Shown in pieces: positions 22,288 through 34,334 of a stretch of DNA of 64,000 nucleotides. Location: NCBI GenBank assembly GCA_037176725.1, contig JAZBRS010000075.1, forward strand, positions 79,672,001 to 79,736,000, written 5' to 3'. The notes under the pieces were generated by a model. It saw only the letters and a list, made by a program, of their open reading frames with translations, did no database searches and was not told the DNA's origin. Source of the stretch: Posidonia oceanica (taxonomy: Eukaryota; Streptophyta; Magnoliopsida; Alismatales; Posidoniaceae). The position numbers were made by a program, and so were the translations under genes. Within the stretch, counting starts at the first letter, position 1. The number at the start of each line of letters is the position of its first letter.

Positions 22288-25145
22288 TGTAACGACTGAA
22301 GTCGCTACCAACAAAACCTACAGCCCAACAAATTTAAAACTTAATTAAATACAACATCTTACAACAATATCAATGCCAGGAACCTACAGTGGACAGCTAC
22401 GTGACTCCCACTATATGCACTATATCATCTGTACCTGAAAACCAAACAAGCACACGTGAGTGACCTAGAAATCGTCACCCAGCACACATCTCGCAAAATC
22501 ACGCGAGAAACCTGCGGAAAATCTCAAATACGATACAACCGGCAAAACCCCAAAATCTAGGTCCACAACTAGCAATATAAATAATAAAACACCCTTCCCA
22601 AAGCTCACAAGCTAAAACCGGAGAAGACAGGCATTACAAAATATAATCACAAAGCCACAGCCCACCGGCCCAAATCCTCAAAATCACTCAAAACCCTCCA
22701 ACCCCTCAGGTTGGGAAAACACTCGACCCACTGGCCAAGACAAGGAGGAAATACCTTGCAAAACTAAAGCTCAATCAATATAATGGCCCACCGGCTCAAA
22801 GCTCAAAACCAAAACCACATGCCACAACTAGGCGGGAAAACATCTGGCCTAATACGGTCTAAAACACAAACCACAAACTCACGCCATACACAGGTGGAAA
22901 GCAACTGGCCCAATATGGCCCAAACCACAACAAAACTCACTAAGCCCAAACTCAGGCAAAGCGCAAGGCCAAATACAGCCAGCAACAACAAAACACAGCC
23001 CCAAGGGTACAAAACCACAACTGATGGTATTGCCTGGCGCTAAGCAACTGATCTGGCCTCAAGCAGTAGCCAGGGACTCACACCTGCAGCTCATTGCACT
23101 ACCACGAACACCCGCCTCGTGGAGGAGCGTGTTCGTCCCGGCATCTCGTCACTAGAGACGCCTTAAAAGCAATCTCTCATCAGGGAAGCTACTCATCCCA
23201 ATTGGGCAAGCTGTCCTCACTCAGGACAAACCACAGGACACGTCTAATATACGGCGACCTCAACTCAGTGTTCCGAACCACTAGAGGCTCCAACTCCTAG
23301 GCTCAGTCAGCACCAGTGCCCCGAACCACTAGAGGCTCCAACCCCTAGGCTCAGCCGGCACCCAAAACCAGGTGAGTCCCGGTGCCCGTAACAACTAGGA
23401 TATCATGCCCAGCTACACGGGAGTATCATACCTCCCAAATCCGTTGCTACGATACCGCTAGGTACGGTCGGCACCTCAACCCTCAAAACCTCAACCTAGG
23501 CGAAGTATGCGACACACCAGGAACGCCATCGCATCCCCAGGTTTAGCCAACACAACTCCCAGGTTTTCGGCCACGGAAAACCTCGGCAAAACCATTTGCA
23601 AACCCTTCACATTTTTCCTCAGAAATCTCTTTGAAAACATTTATCAAATATCATGGGCTAAAGCACAATATGTCTCAAAACCAACCGAGGAAACCACATT
23701 GGAAAACAAGCCCGGGAGAGCATCGCAGACCAAAATCGGCAGACCAGTACTCCAATCGGTAGACCGAAAATCCCTGTTTCGGTGGAACCAAATCCACCGG
23801 TCGACCGGTCCGCACAGTGATCGGCAGACTGATATTACATCAGTCGTACCGAAAATCCCTGCTTCGGTGGAACTAAATCCACCAGCCGACCGATCGAACC
23901 CTGAAAACGGCAAATGGATCAATATCGGTCGACCGAAATCAGGTCCTGGTCTAAATCTGACGGTAAAACGGGACACCGATATTACACCGGTGTACCGATT
24001 TCCCCCAGAAATCAGCAGACCGACCAAAAAGGTCGTGCCGAACCAGGACAGGGCAGCCAACTTATAAAACCGACTTAAAATCCAAAACACCCAAATCAAA
24101 CTCTAAAACTAGCGTGCCATATACCGGAATCTTCGGAATAAAACAAGAAATGCAACCATATACTCAATATGGCATTCGAGGCACGCAACACGAGAAAACA
24201 CCGGAAATCCAATATTTCAAGTTATTTTCTATAAAAACCACGAAACAATATCAAATCCACGCCAAATCGGGCGCGCAACACATGCAAACAAGCGTTTCAG
24301 CTCGAGCAACACAAATATATCATAATCACCTCAATCCGAGCCCCAAAACACCGGAATCCACCGGAAAACCACAATTCAAGCATTTAAGTCATTCGGGCCA
24401 TAATTCGGCCAAAAATCACAATAAATCTCTAAAAATTACCAAACCTCTACCATAGCATATAAACATGGCAAGGTACACAATAAAACCATATTCAAGCCAT
24501 TTGAGAGCATACAGCCTCATCAAACGGCGAAAAACCACATTCAAGCTATAAACCAACTGAAGCCAATTAAATTCGCCTAAATGCATATAAATCCCTAAAA
24601 ATTGCCAAACTTAAATATAACCTACAAATCATGGCAAGGGAAGCATGCAAGGTAAATTCTATAATATTTAGACTCGTAGGGCGAGGCATGTACCTTGGGA
24701 TAGAGGAACAACCTCCGTCCACTGGCGGTCCACACGCAAACTGAGCACGCCGCTCCACCAGGACGACGTCCGGAGCTCGCTCGCCGCACCACCAGCTATC
24801 ACCACACGTCGGCCACCAGCAGAAGAAGAAGAAGAGGAGGAGGAAGGAGAGGACGGGAGGGGGAAGAAGGGGGAAAGGAGGAGGGAGGGAGAGGAGGGGG
24901 AGAGATCGTGTGGGGAGAGGGGGAGGAGGAGGAGCCGCCCGTCGGCTAGGGCTAGGGCACGGGGGAGGAGGAGGAGGAAGGGCGCACGAGGGTGAGGGGG
25001 GAGAGAAGGACGAGCGTGAGGAGGAGGGGAGACGCGCGTGGGAAAGGGAGGGGGAGAGGCACGTGAGGGGGAGAGGGTGGGAAGGAGAGAGAGAGGGAAG
25101 GAGGGAGAGGGAGAGGGAGAGAGAGAGAGAGAGGAAGGGAGAGAA

Positions 25146-25176
<31 letters not shown>

Positions 25177-25381
25177 AACACACAAGGACCAGACCATAAT
25201 CTGTTCCATCAGCCACTACAAGTAGAAGTCCACCACAACAATACAGGTGGAGGCCTACACAAACCACAGATGGGACCCACAACAACTCAAGTGGGGCCCG
25301 CAAGGCCACTAACACCCGACCAAAGGCAAGGAATTCATTAAACAAGCATAAATACAAGGAAATGAATTCCCAGGTGTTACA
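22288..25381 (-). mobile_element. 5' LTR of the nested Gypsy element (3.1 kb)
   Basis: On the minus strand it begins TGTAACACCTGGGAATTCATT (25,381) and ends GCGACTTCAGTCGTTACA (22,288). The solo LTR at 28,725 begins TGTAACACCCAAAAATTCATT-like and ends GCGACTTGGGTCGTTACA, so both belong to one family. Inside are a GA/CT-rich stretch (25,080-25,180), a 48-bp tandem pair (23,268-23,363) and a dyad-motif cluster (23,750-24,010). Confidence 0.85.
23268..23363. repeat. 48-bp tandem duplication in the Gypsy LTR
   Basis: Two adjacent copies of CAGTGYYCCGAACCACTAGA... ending in GGCTCAGYCRGCAC, differing at a few positions. Confidence 0.85.
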
Positions 25382-26533
25382 ATCTTCCACATTAAGATTG
25401 CAGACTTTCAAAGAAGTGGCTAGTCAAGTAAAGGCTCCAAACAAATCCCTTGTTTTAGATGTTTCTACAAGATGGAACTCCACCTTTCTTATGTTGCAAA
25501 CTGCTCTAGAATTTAAGGAAGCTTTTTCTCGTTTGGCAATGGTTGATAGTTCTTACAAGTTTGCACCTACTGCAGAGGAATGGGAAAATGCTAAGATTGT
25601 TTGTGGTTGCTTGCGTTACTTCTATGATGTCACTAATAAGTTTTCTGCCTCGTTGTATCCTTTTGTAAATTATTTCTTTCCAGACATTTGTGCTATACAT
25701 GTGATGTTGAAGGATTTTTGTCACAGTACTGTGACTTTTATTTCTTCAATGGGCATTCGAATGAAGGTAAAATTTGACAAGTATTGGAATATTGCAAGCA
25801 TGATTTTGTCATTAGCTTCTATCTTGGACCCTCGTTACAAAATGAACACAATTGAATTTTACATGAGGAAAATTTATGGTGTTGATGGAGAGCAGCGTAT
25901 TTTAGAGATAAAGGCATACTTGATGGACATGTACAATGAATACCGTTTGAATGTAGGACATGACACACTTGTTTCAGGTGAGAGTGCTTCAGATGTCATT
26001 ACTAGTCCATCACCTTTAAGAGATTGTTTTCCCTATACACCATCTATTGTGTCTGCAACAATTGATGAGTATAATCAATACATTGATGCAAAGTTTGCTG
26101 CACAACCATCAAAGAATGATTTAGAATCTTACTTGGAGGGTCCAGTGTTGCCTAGACAAGAAAACTTTGACATCTTAACTTGGTGGAGTGTAGAAGCACT
26201 TAAATATCGTGTGGTAGCTAGTATGGCTCGTGATATCTTGGCTATTCCTGTATCTACTGTTTCAGCAGAGGTTGCTTTTAGCACCGGAGGTAGAGTATTT
26301 TATCAGTATAGATGTTCTATGCATCCAACTACGGTGGAGGGTCTTATATGTACACAAGATTGGATAAGAAATGAACTTCATGGTATTACATTTATACTTG
26401 CTTTCTATTTTTATAAATTCATTTACGTAAATTCTTATAATTTGTATTTTCATTGCATTTGTAAGAGAAAATCTTGTTGATGTACTTCTTGGAACAATAG
26501 CAGAAGATTTTGATGATGGAAACTTTGAAACAA
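25382..26533 (+). pseudogene. hAT transposase (RICESLEEPER/DAYSLEEPER-like), C-terminal portion
   Basis: The reading frame is open from the Gypsy LTR edge to 26,480. True transposase begins at about 25,384 with TLRLQTFKEVASQ and LVLDVSTRWNSTFLMLQTAL, the usual start of this block. It continues through FYDVTNKFSASLYPFVNYFF, the DUF4413-like region (KFDKYWNIASMILSLASILD, PRYKM) and the hAT dimerisation domain (LPRQENFDILTWWSVEALKY, MARDILAIPVSTVSAEVAFS, TGGRV, IRNEL). The first exon probably ends at 26,382 (CATG then GTATTA), and a second short exon at 26,466-26,533 reads ENLVDVLLGTIAEDFDDGNF. The BED zinc finger and the N-terminal half are missing, so transposition from this gene is unlikely. 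Confidence 0.88.
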
Positions 26534-27706
26534 GTAATTCTCATTCTCTTCTAATCTTCTTGATACATTCATAAAAATATTCTTATGATTTGTCTAATCT
26601 TTTTTTTTTGTAGGTTGAATATATAGAAGTAGAATTGCTTTATTACATTGGTCAAAGAATATTTCTATTTATTTGTAGGTAACTGATTTGTTTATTACTT
26701 GATTATAATTGTGACTTGTGAGCAATGATAACCTAAATGTTGTTTTATTCAGCAAGTATCTAGCAGCTACTTATAGCAAAACTTCATTTTTAGGAGCCTC
26801 TGATTTTGTACAGCCATGGTATGTGGCAGAGGAGTATAGTAGAATCTCACAAGTAAATGTATATCATGCAGGAGTTCTTTTATCTTCACTGTATGATTTG
26901 TATATTGCATTTTATTGAACTGTCTTCAGAGTAAGTTGTGAAGAAGTCTTGTGGGAGGTTATAAAAATGGTTCATATTTTTATATGTAAACTTGCTGTAT
27001 CCTTTCTGTACTTGTAGGTCATTGCCTGAATATGATCATTTAAAGTTGAGTTGAACTGAAGGCTTGCCAGCTATGCCAGGTCTAATTTGAGGAGGGCATT
27101 GTGTTTGATACTAGCATGTTGAGGATTGCTTATTTTAGAAAATTAAAGAACTGCATGTTGATTGTTGAAGACATGGATGTGGTTGTTGAGAATTACTTAT
27201 TTCAATGCACCTGTTATTGTTCAATTTTTTGCATTACATGTGCAAAATATGATAAGGACGCCACATGTTTGTTTAACATGGTATTGGTCTAGTCTGTTGC
27301 TCCAGCACATACAAACCTTCTCTATCTCTGCCTATTGAATCATTCTAATATCTGTTCTTAGTAACAATGTTTGTAATATACTATTCAGTTATGTTTTATT
27401 TCTTCTTTAGTTCTTTAAGAAGGATTGACTTTGAATTTATAAGGAATGGTTGAAGTAAAAATAGATAAAAAGATCAAATTGGGCTACTAATGTTAACCTA
27501 AGTACAAGATTTAACTATAAAAAAATTCACCCGTTTTGACCTGTTAACTCTACCCATCACTCGTTATTCTAATGGGTAGTGGGTAGGGTAGCGGCTACAA
27601 TTTTTTAAGTCGGGTATTCACCCGACCCATTAAAAAAGGACGGATTAGGTTTAGGGTAGACCTTCAACCTGACCCAACTCGACCCGTTTACAGCCCTAGC
27701 TCAGCA

Positions 27707-28724
27707 GTTGCACAAATTTATTAGCATTATGGAATCTCTGCAATTAAACACTGAAGTCAATGCTATTTTGTGGACTTTGTTTGCAAACAATTCCTTTTCG
27801 GTTAAAACCTACTATGCCTTGATCAATGATTGAGGAATTAGATCCCAGTTCAGTAAACACATTTGGAAATGCAATGCTCCCTTGAAAATTAAAATCTTTG
27901 CATGGCTAGTCACTCATGATAAAATTTTATCTAGAGAAGATTTAACTAAGACAGGATGGACTGGTCCATCTAACTGTGGACTCCGTGATTGTGTTTTGGA
28001 AACTTCAGGACACATTTTCTTACACTGTTCAGTTGCTGTGGCAGTATGGGGTTTCTTTTTGTCTTCTACCTCTGGCATCATTGGTACTCATATTGGAGAT
28101 ACCTTTTCCTTATTTCAGTATGCTAAATTCAATTTGAATATGCTTGGTTGGAATATGCTTGTTTTAGTTGTGTTTGGTGCTTACGGTTAAATCGAAATTC
28201 TCTAATATTCAAGAACCGGCTTAGAAAATTGTCTTCTTTATTATTTCAGATTATAACTGTTTTAACTAGTCGGGTAGATATCCACTTGTCAGGGCATGAA
28301 TCAGAAGATGTCTCTCAGGCTATCCAACATATGCAGCAGGAATGGGACCAACAACAAGCTAACCATGTTGCCCATGCCATTACTTTTTCGATTGGTACTT
28401 CTGTCGCCAATGATGTTGTGCCTGGACCTCCTGTAGTGGCATCTTCGTTTGATCCTCCTGGCCTGGCCTCCTTCAATTCTGGCAATTAGTTTGTTGTCGG
28501 ACTCTGGGTTTCTCTGCTGGGCTTATTTTATCTCTCTGGGGCAATTCTATTTTATTTTGGTAATTTGTGATCTAGATTGGGACTCTTTACTATATTGGTT
28601 GGTTTTTTTCCTCCTTTGGGGGGTTTTTTTGGGGATGAATGTAATATGATTATTGACTTGGATTTCTGTTATTTTGAAGCTTGGTGGTGGCACTCATAGC
28701 CAAGTTTTTTATTAATATAGATGT
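27707..28724 (+). pseudogene. LINE A zf-RVT region and 3' end
   Basis: After the hAT target duplication the LINE resumes with CAGTTGCACAAATTTATTAGC. It encodes FAWLVTHDKILSREDL, TGPSNCGLRDCVLETSGHIF and LHC (27,882-28,190), then the long C-terminal tail (28,148-28,489: SGHESEDVSQAIQHMQQEWD). The 28,190 stop reflects a frameshift between the two pieces. Confidence 0.88.
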
Positions 28725-31134
28725 TGTAACACCCAAAAATTCATTACCTTGTAATTATTTTGATTTAAATGAATTTCTTTAATTTTGGACGGGTGTTATT
28801 GGCACATGGCCCAATATGTGGTTAGTTTGGTTTGTGTGTGTGGTCTTGGCTTTTTACTGTGCTTTGTCTCGTATGGCTGCCCTGTGCTTGTCTGGAAGGT
28901 TTGAGGTGGAGGGGCAGTTGAGCTCGTGTTGGGAGAGCAGTAGGTGGTCGAGGATGTGCAGTCATGGCACATGTGTGTTGATGTGTGGTTGAACACATGC
29001 ATAGCTTCCCCCGTTTCCCTCGAGGACTCGTGGCTTCCTCAACACACCACGAGCCTCTCCTTCTTCTCCCTTCCTCGCAACTCCTCCTCCTCCTCCATCC
29101 CCTGTGCAGGTCCGGTGAGGACCTTGAAGAGCTTCCCCGTCCCTCCTTCCCTCCTCCTTGTTTTCTTCTTCTTCTTCCCCTCAAATTCCCTGAGAGAGGG
29201 TAAGAGAGAGAGAGAGATCGAGACAGAGAGGTTGAGTGAGTGGGCGGCATCCGAGCTTGGCTCAGCGTTCCACCTACCTGGGAGGACTCTGATCTTCGCT
29301 CCAGTGGGTGAGTGAGCTCGAGGGGTAGCTGTGTGGTGGCTGGAGCAGTGTTGATCGTCGGTGGTGCGCGCGAGTGGCCGGCGTTAGTGGTTGTGCCTTT
29401 GTGAATCGTCAAGAGGTGCACACCTCACTGTTTCTCTTCAATTTTGGTTCCAGATGATGCAAATGTGTAGATTAACATGTTTTAGATGTTTGGTAGAAGT
29501 TTCATGATTTTAGAAGATTTATGTGGATTTTTATAGTAATTTTCGAATGTAAAAGTTACTGTTTGCCAATTTGAGCTTCATTGCTTTGGAATTTGATATC
29601 TTGAGTTACGGTTATCAGAATGCTTTGATTCTTGTCCCATATTGTAGAATATTTCGATGTCTTTGATTTAGTATATTTTGTGGAATTTATGACTGCATGA
29701 GGTGAGACCAGTTGGAGTTTCCAAACCAGGCAATTTTGAGTTCACTGCGTTTCTTTCTGGTTCTGTGCTCTATTTGAGGTATGGCAAATTTACCCAGCTG
29801 AAATACCTGGCGAACTCAACAGGTAGATCTACCTGGTGAATTTACCAGGCTGAAATACCTGGTGAATTTACCAGGTTGAAATTCCTGGCGAGTTTACGAG
29901 GTTGGTTTTGGGCTGGCAGTGCAATCAGGCCCTATTTGGTGTCTTCTGGTTTGTGTTTCGGTATTTTGATTATGGAAAATGGTGTTTTGGTTTCATGAGT
30001 ATTCTGGTGATTCATAAATGGTTTTGAAATGACTTTTGAGAAAGTAAAGTAAGTTTTGGGAAAGTGTTTTCTCTGGTGTTTAGTGGTGGACCAAGATACC
30101 GAAGGGTCGTGTTGCCTCGACCAGGGAGTGTGACGACATTCTTGGGTGGTCGAGCACGTCACCTAGGTTGAGGTTGGAGACCAAGAGGCTGCAGGCGAGT
30201 ATTCTTCGAATCTAGGAGGTATGATACTCCTGGTTTGCCGTTCACGAGGTCGAGGCTGAGGTCCACTTGTCGAGGTGCCGTCCAGACTTGAAGGTATGAC
30301 ACTCAGGTTGCTCTGGGTGCTGAGACTCAGGGTACTGTCCGGACCTGGAGGTATGACACTCTGGTATCTCCGGGTACCGTGGTGAGGACGCCAATGGGGC
30401 GTACCCTTTGGGTGTTGGCTAGTGCGGGTAGAGCACATGTCCCATTTCTGGTGACATCCTGAGAGACAGGACAGGCTTTCCTGGTGTGTGGTTAGCCTTT
30501 GGAGGGTCCTTCAGGTGGGAGGACGCCGTGACAGACTTGTTCTTCACAGCGTAGATTGTCTGTGGCAGTGCAGTGCACTCCGGTGATTACTTGTAGTAAG
30601 AGTTGGTTGCTTTGTGTCGAGCAACACGACTCTAGGTGTTTTGCTGTGCCAGTATTGCACTGCTGTTTTCTGTGAGTTTTGGCCAGAGGGGCCTGAGTTT
30701 TGAGGTGTTGGTGTTTTTGGCAGTTTTGCTGTTCTCTGCGACTATAATGATTTGACTCGCTCGCGATCTTACCTGACAATGTTTCTGTTGGGTGCTTTTA
30801 GTGACTTTGGTGTTTTTCATAAAATATTAATAATTTAGTCTGGTCGTGATTTTACCAGATAAAGTTTCCGTTTTACGTGGTTTTTCCCGTGGGGTGTGTG
30901 CTGGGTGAGTTGCTAGTCACTCACATGTTTCTTTGTGGTTTTTAGTTGCATGTGCAAGTGAGTCGTGGAGTTTTGCACTAGTGCATATAGTTGAAGTCAC
31001 CTAGCCGTCCACTACAGGTTCCTGGTAGTTTAGATGCCTTGTTAGCCTTTAATTTTATTAGTAAATTGAGCATTTTGTTATGTGTAATTTAGTAAGGCTA
31101 ATGGTTTTTGGTGATAGCGACTTGGGTCGTTACA
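28725..31134 (+). mobile_element. Solo Gypsy LTR (same family as 22,288-25,381)
   Basis: Begins TGTAACACCCAAAAATTC and ends GCGACTTGGGTCGTTACA, matching both ends of the nested Gypsy LTR. It is flanked by GATGT (28,720-28,724) and GATGC (31,135-31,139), a 4/5 duplication within the LINE A tail. No gag or pol is present. Inside are a CCTGGTGAATTTACCAGG-type array (29,790-29,905) and a roughly 62-bp tandem pair (about 30,270-30,370). Confidence 0.88.
29790..29905. repeat. Array of near-palindromic CCTGG..CCAGG units, about 26-bp period
   Basis: Four units of the form CCTGGTGAATTTACCAGG followed by a TGAAAT linker. Each unit is almost its own reverse complement. The array lies inside the solo Gypsy LTR. 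Confidence 0.8.
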
Positions 31135-31238
31135 GATGCTTACCGTTAGCAAAAAAAAAAAAACATATCCTAAGGTAGTGTTTGGGCGTAGTATTTAAAA
31201 CGCGACTCAAGAGTCGAGATAACTTTTCTAGTTATCAA

Positions 31239-34184
31239 TTTTTTTTTTGCTAACGTTAAGCATTTATATTAATATAACATTTGGCTATGAGTACCACCGC
31301 CAAGCAACAAAAAGACAGATATCAGAGTCAGTTATCTTAGTACATCTCAAAAAAAAAATCCCCACTAGGAAGGGAAAAAAAACAACCATAAGAACCATAA
31401 AGTCCCAATGTAGATCCAGAATTGCCAAAATAAAATAAAATGTCCTAGGAAGAAAAATGAAGACTAGAAGTGAAACCCAGAGTCTGGCAACAAGTTAATT
31501 GCCAGAGTCGAAGGAGGACGAGTCTGGATGATCAAACAAAGATGCCAACATAGGTGGTCCAGGCACAGCATCATTGGCAACAGAATCACCAATAGAAGAG
31601 GCAATGGCATGGGCAACTTGGTTGGCTTGTTCCCGATCCCATTCCTGCTGCATATGTTGGATTGCCTGAGAGACATCCTCCGATTCATGACCTGACAAGA
31701 GGTTATCTACCCAACCAGTTAAAACAGTTATAATCTGGAGTAATAATGAAGATAAATTCCTAAACCGATTTTTGAATATCATAGAATTTTGATTTAACCA
31801 TATGCACCAAACAACAGCTAATATAAGCATATTCCAACCAAGCAAGTTCAAATTAAATTTAACAAACTGAAATAAGGAGAAGATTTCTCCTATATGTGTT
31901 TCATTGGTGCCAGAAGTAGTGTGCAAAAAGAAGCCCCACACTGTCACAGCAATCGGGCAATGTAGGAAAATGTGCTCCGTAGACTCCAATGCACAATCGC
32001 AGAAGCCACAGTTAGATGGACCAATCCATCCTTTCTTAATTAAGAAAGGCATAACAAGTTTTAACCGAATAAGAGCTGTCCGTAGACGGTGTCCACAAGA
32101 TATCATCAACTCCAATGTTTAATTCAAGAGATTCCGTAATGCTAATAAATTCATGTAACTGCTAAGCTAAAGCTAGGATATAAGCATTAGGAGAAGAAAT
32201 ATCAATGCTGCTAGATAAATCAACATAATTTGTCCTGAAGTATGAGAGCATTTTGGCCACAGTGAGTTTCTTATTCAATGAAATGTGGTAGAAATCAGGT
32301 AAGGCATATTTCAAAGTAATATTATCAAACTACCTGTTTTCCCAAAAGATAGTGTGCTGCCCGTTGTTCACTTGAAAGAGGGAAAAGGCTCTTAGAATAG
32401 GAAAGCAGGACTTGAATTCCTGCCATAGTGGAGAATGTCTGTTTGCAGCAACATTAAGTATAGCGCCAGCCTGATTTCGGGAGAAATACTTGCTTCTGAT
32501 TAAGCCAGACCATTTGAGGTGTGGACTATTTGTAAATAATTGCCAAAGCAATTTACATTTCAGAGTTAGGCTAAAATTCTTTAAATTAATGATGCCCAAG
32601 CCATCCTATTCCTTACTCCTACATATGGTTTTCCACTTTGCCAGACAATATCCACGATTAGCACTTGAGTGGGATTTCCAAAGAAAACGTTTTCGAATTT
32701 TGTCCAGCTCATATTCCACTTTAACATGAAGGTGAAGCATAGAAAGATAGTAAGTTGGGATGGCAGAAAGGACCGAATTTACAAGAGTTAACCTACCCCC
32801 CAGAGACAAATATCTGGCCTTCCATGTGTCCAGATGGGAAGAGAGTTTATCCAAAACTAGAACCCAATCAATGAAGGAAGCCCTCTTAAAATGCAGTGGT
32901 AGACCCAAGTATTTAATCGGAAGGGTAAAACATTACAATCCAATATGCCACTGAATCGATTTAGCTGATCATTTGAGACCCCAACTCCAGTGATGGAGGA
33001 CTTATTGAAGTTTATCTTTAGACCAGAACAAGTCTGAAAACAGTATAAAATCCTTTTGAGGTTAATCACATACTTCTCAGAAGAGACTAGGAAAATGAGA
33101 GTATCATCAGCATATTGGATATTTGTGACATTTGGTCCATTATTTGGATATTGGATGCCAGCAATAAGTCGAATTTCTACAGCAAGTGCTAGCATTCTAT
33201 TGAGGATATGGGTGGCCACAATGAATAACAGTAGAGAAAAGGGATCTCCCTGCCTAAGACCATTGGATGCCCCAAAATAGCCGTTTGGAGACCCATTGAT
33301 CAAAATAAAAAATTTAGCAGTAGAAATACACATCCTAATCAACTGGATCTATTTTTCCCCACATCCTAATCCTCTTAATGTACTAGTAATGAACTTTCAA
33401 TTTACATTGTCAAAAGCTTTCTCAAAATCAAACTTAAGAAGAAAACCATAAATCTTAGAGGCATGCATTAAGTGTAACGTCTCCTGTGCTACAAATAGCA
33501 ATCACTAATGCTGCGCCCCGGGAGGAAGGCACATTGAGAATCATCCAATAAAGAATTTGGAATGGGACTTAGCCTAGCAGCCAGACACTTGGAGATAACT
33601 TTATAGTTGCTATTTAACAGACTAATTGGTCAATAATCTTGAATATTTTCTGCATTAGTTTTTTTTGGAATAAGGGCAATAATAGTTTGATTGATACACC
33701 TCAAAGTGTCAATGTCATTTGAATTGTAGAAGTGATCAAATACCTCAAAGATAATTAGCTTAATATCATTTCAAAAGGTCCGGTAGAAGTATAAAGGAAA
33801 CCCATCAGACCCAAGTGATTTCTCCCCAGGAAGCGAGAAGACAGTTCTCTTGATTTCCTCTTTTGAGAATTGACCTTCTAAAACAGAAGGGTCAGATATC
33901 TTCCTAGGTACAAGAAGGTCCTAATTAAAGTTTACCATAGTGTAGTGATTCTTATTGAACAGGGAAAAGAAATATTGTTCAACAGTTGAACAAATGATAG
34001 AAGGTGAGTCAATGTGTATATTATTAATAAGAAGGGAAGATATGGTGTTATATCTCCTCCGAGCATTTGCCACTTTGTGAAAAAAAATCGTATTCAGGTC
34101 ACTCTCTTTTAACCATTGGATCCTGGATCTCTGTTTCTAGTAAGTTTCTTGTTCAAGAAAGATTTAAAAATGTCCATTCTTGAG
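31239..34184 (-). mobile_element. L1-type LINE 'B', 5'-truncated, tail to tail with LINE A
   Basis: The 3' end is the T-run at 31,239-31,248, followed on the minus strand by the same tail as LINE A (GCAAAAAAA preceded by TTAACGTTA). Minus-strand pieces are zf-RVT (32,115-31,495: GWIGPSNCGFCDCALESTEH), post-RT (32,908-32,606) and RT with an intact YADD box (33,342-32,857: NIQYADDTLIFLVSSEKY). A broken N-terminal RT part extends to 34,184. GTTATCAA at 31,231-31,238 and at 34,185-34,192 is a likely 8-bp target duplication. Only about 70 bp separates it from the tail of LINE A. Stops make it inactive. Confidence 0.88.
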
Positions 34185-34334
34185 GTTATCAAGTTCTTCC
34201 AGCACTATGTTTTCGTATGTTCAGTTCTCGCATTTCCTTCAAGGTCTTCATCTAATAACTTTAGTAAAAATCTATGATTTAGTATCGTAACACTCAACAT
34301 TTTGCATGTCAACCATGAGTGAGGTTTTAAATAT

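Larger units (their letters stand above)
19858..25381 (-). mobile_element. Truncated Ty3/Gypsy chromovirus (Tekay/Del-like) nested in the hAT element
   Basis: Minus-strand order is LTR (25,381-22,288), primer site (22,283-22,272), gag (from 22,114), protease, then the start of reverse transcriptase. RT similarity stops near 19,858, where DCN1-like DNA begins. RNase H, integrase and the 3' LTR are missing. The right edge is sharp: TGTAACACC begins at 25,381 and transposase coding sequence resumes at 25,382. The layout and the RT sequence resemble Tekay/Del chromoviruses, which have long LTRs. Reading frames contain several stops. Confidence 0.85.
18095..27698 (+). mobile_element. hAT DNA transposon, 9.6 kb, carrying nested and captured DNA
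   Basis: Terminal inverted repeats are TAGGGCTGTAAGTGGGTCGG at the left and, reading inward from the right end, TAGGGCTGTAAACGGGTCGA. They are flanked by an 8-bp duplication GCTCGGCA (18,087-18,094) / GCTCAGCA (27,699-27,706), 7 of 8 identical. An 8-bp duplication and this terminus are hAT hallmarks. Subterminal zones are rich in ACCCGTTAACCCGACCC-like words. Inside are a CT-rich repeat, an exon-like duplication, a DCN1-like gene fragment (minus), a truncated Gypsy element (minus, 19,858-25,381) and the C-terminal two thirds of a hAT transposase (plus). The transposase N-terminal part with its BED zinc finger is missing, so the copy is not autonomous. It inserted into LINE A. Confidence 0.9.
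13483..31160 (+). mobile_element. L1-type LINE 'A', 5'-truncated, split by four later insertions
   Basis: The LINE is recovered by joining 13,483-15,675, 18,051-18,094, 27,707-28,724 and 31,135-31,160. The joins restore continuous similarity to the LINE copies at 8660, 31,239 and 55,625. It encodes, in order, part of the reverse transcriptase, the post-RT region and the zf-RVT segment, then ends in an A-run at 31,151-31,163. AAACATATTCTA at 13,471 and AAACATATCCTA at 31,161 are a likely 12-bp target duplication (11/12). Insertions are two Copia solo LTRs, one hAT element and one Gypsy solo LTR. All coding parts carry stops. Confidence 0.85.

Noticed and set aside
24567..25411. Ser/Pro/Leu-rich minus-strand ORFs and a Gly/Arg/Glu-rich plus-strand ORF
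   Set aside because: They arise from the GA/CT-rich stretch inside the Gypsy LTR.
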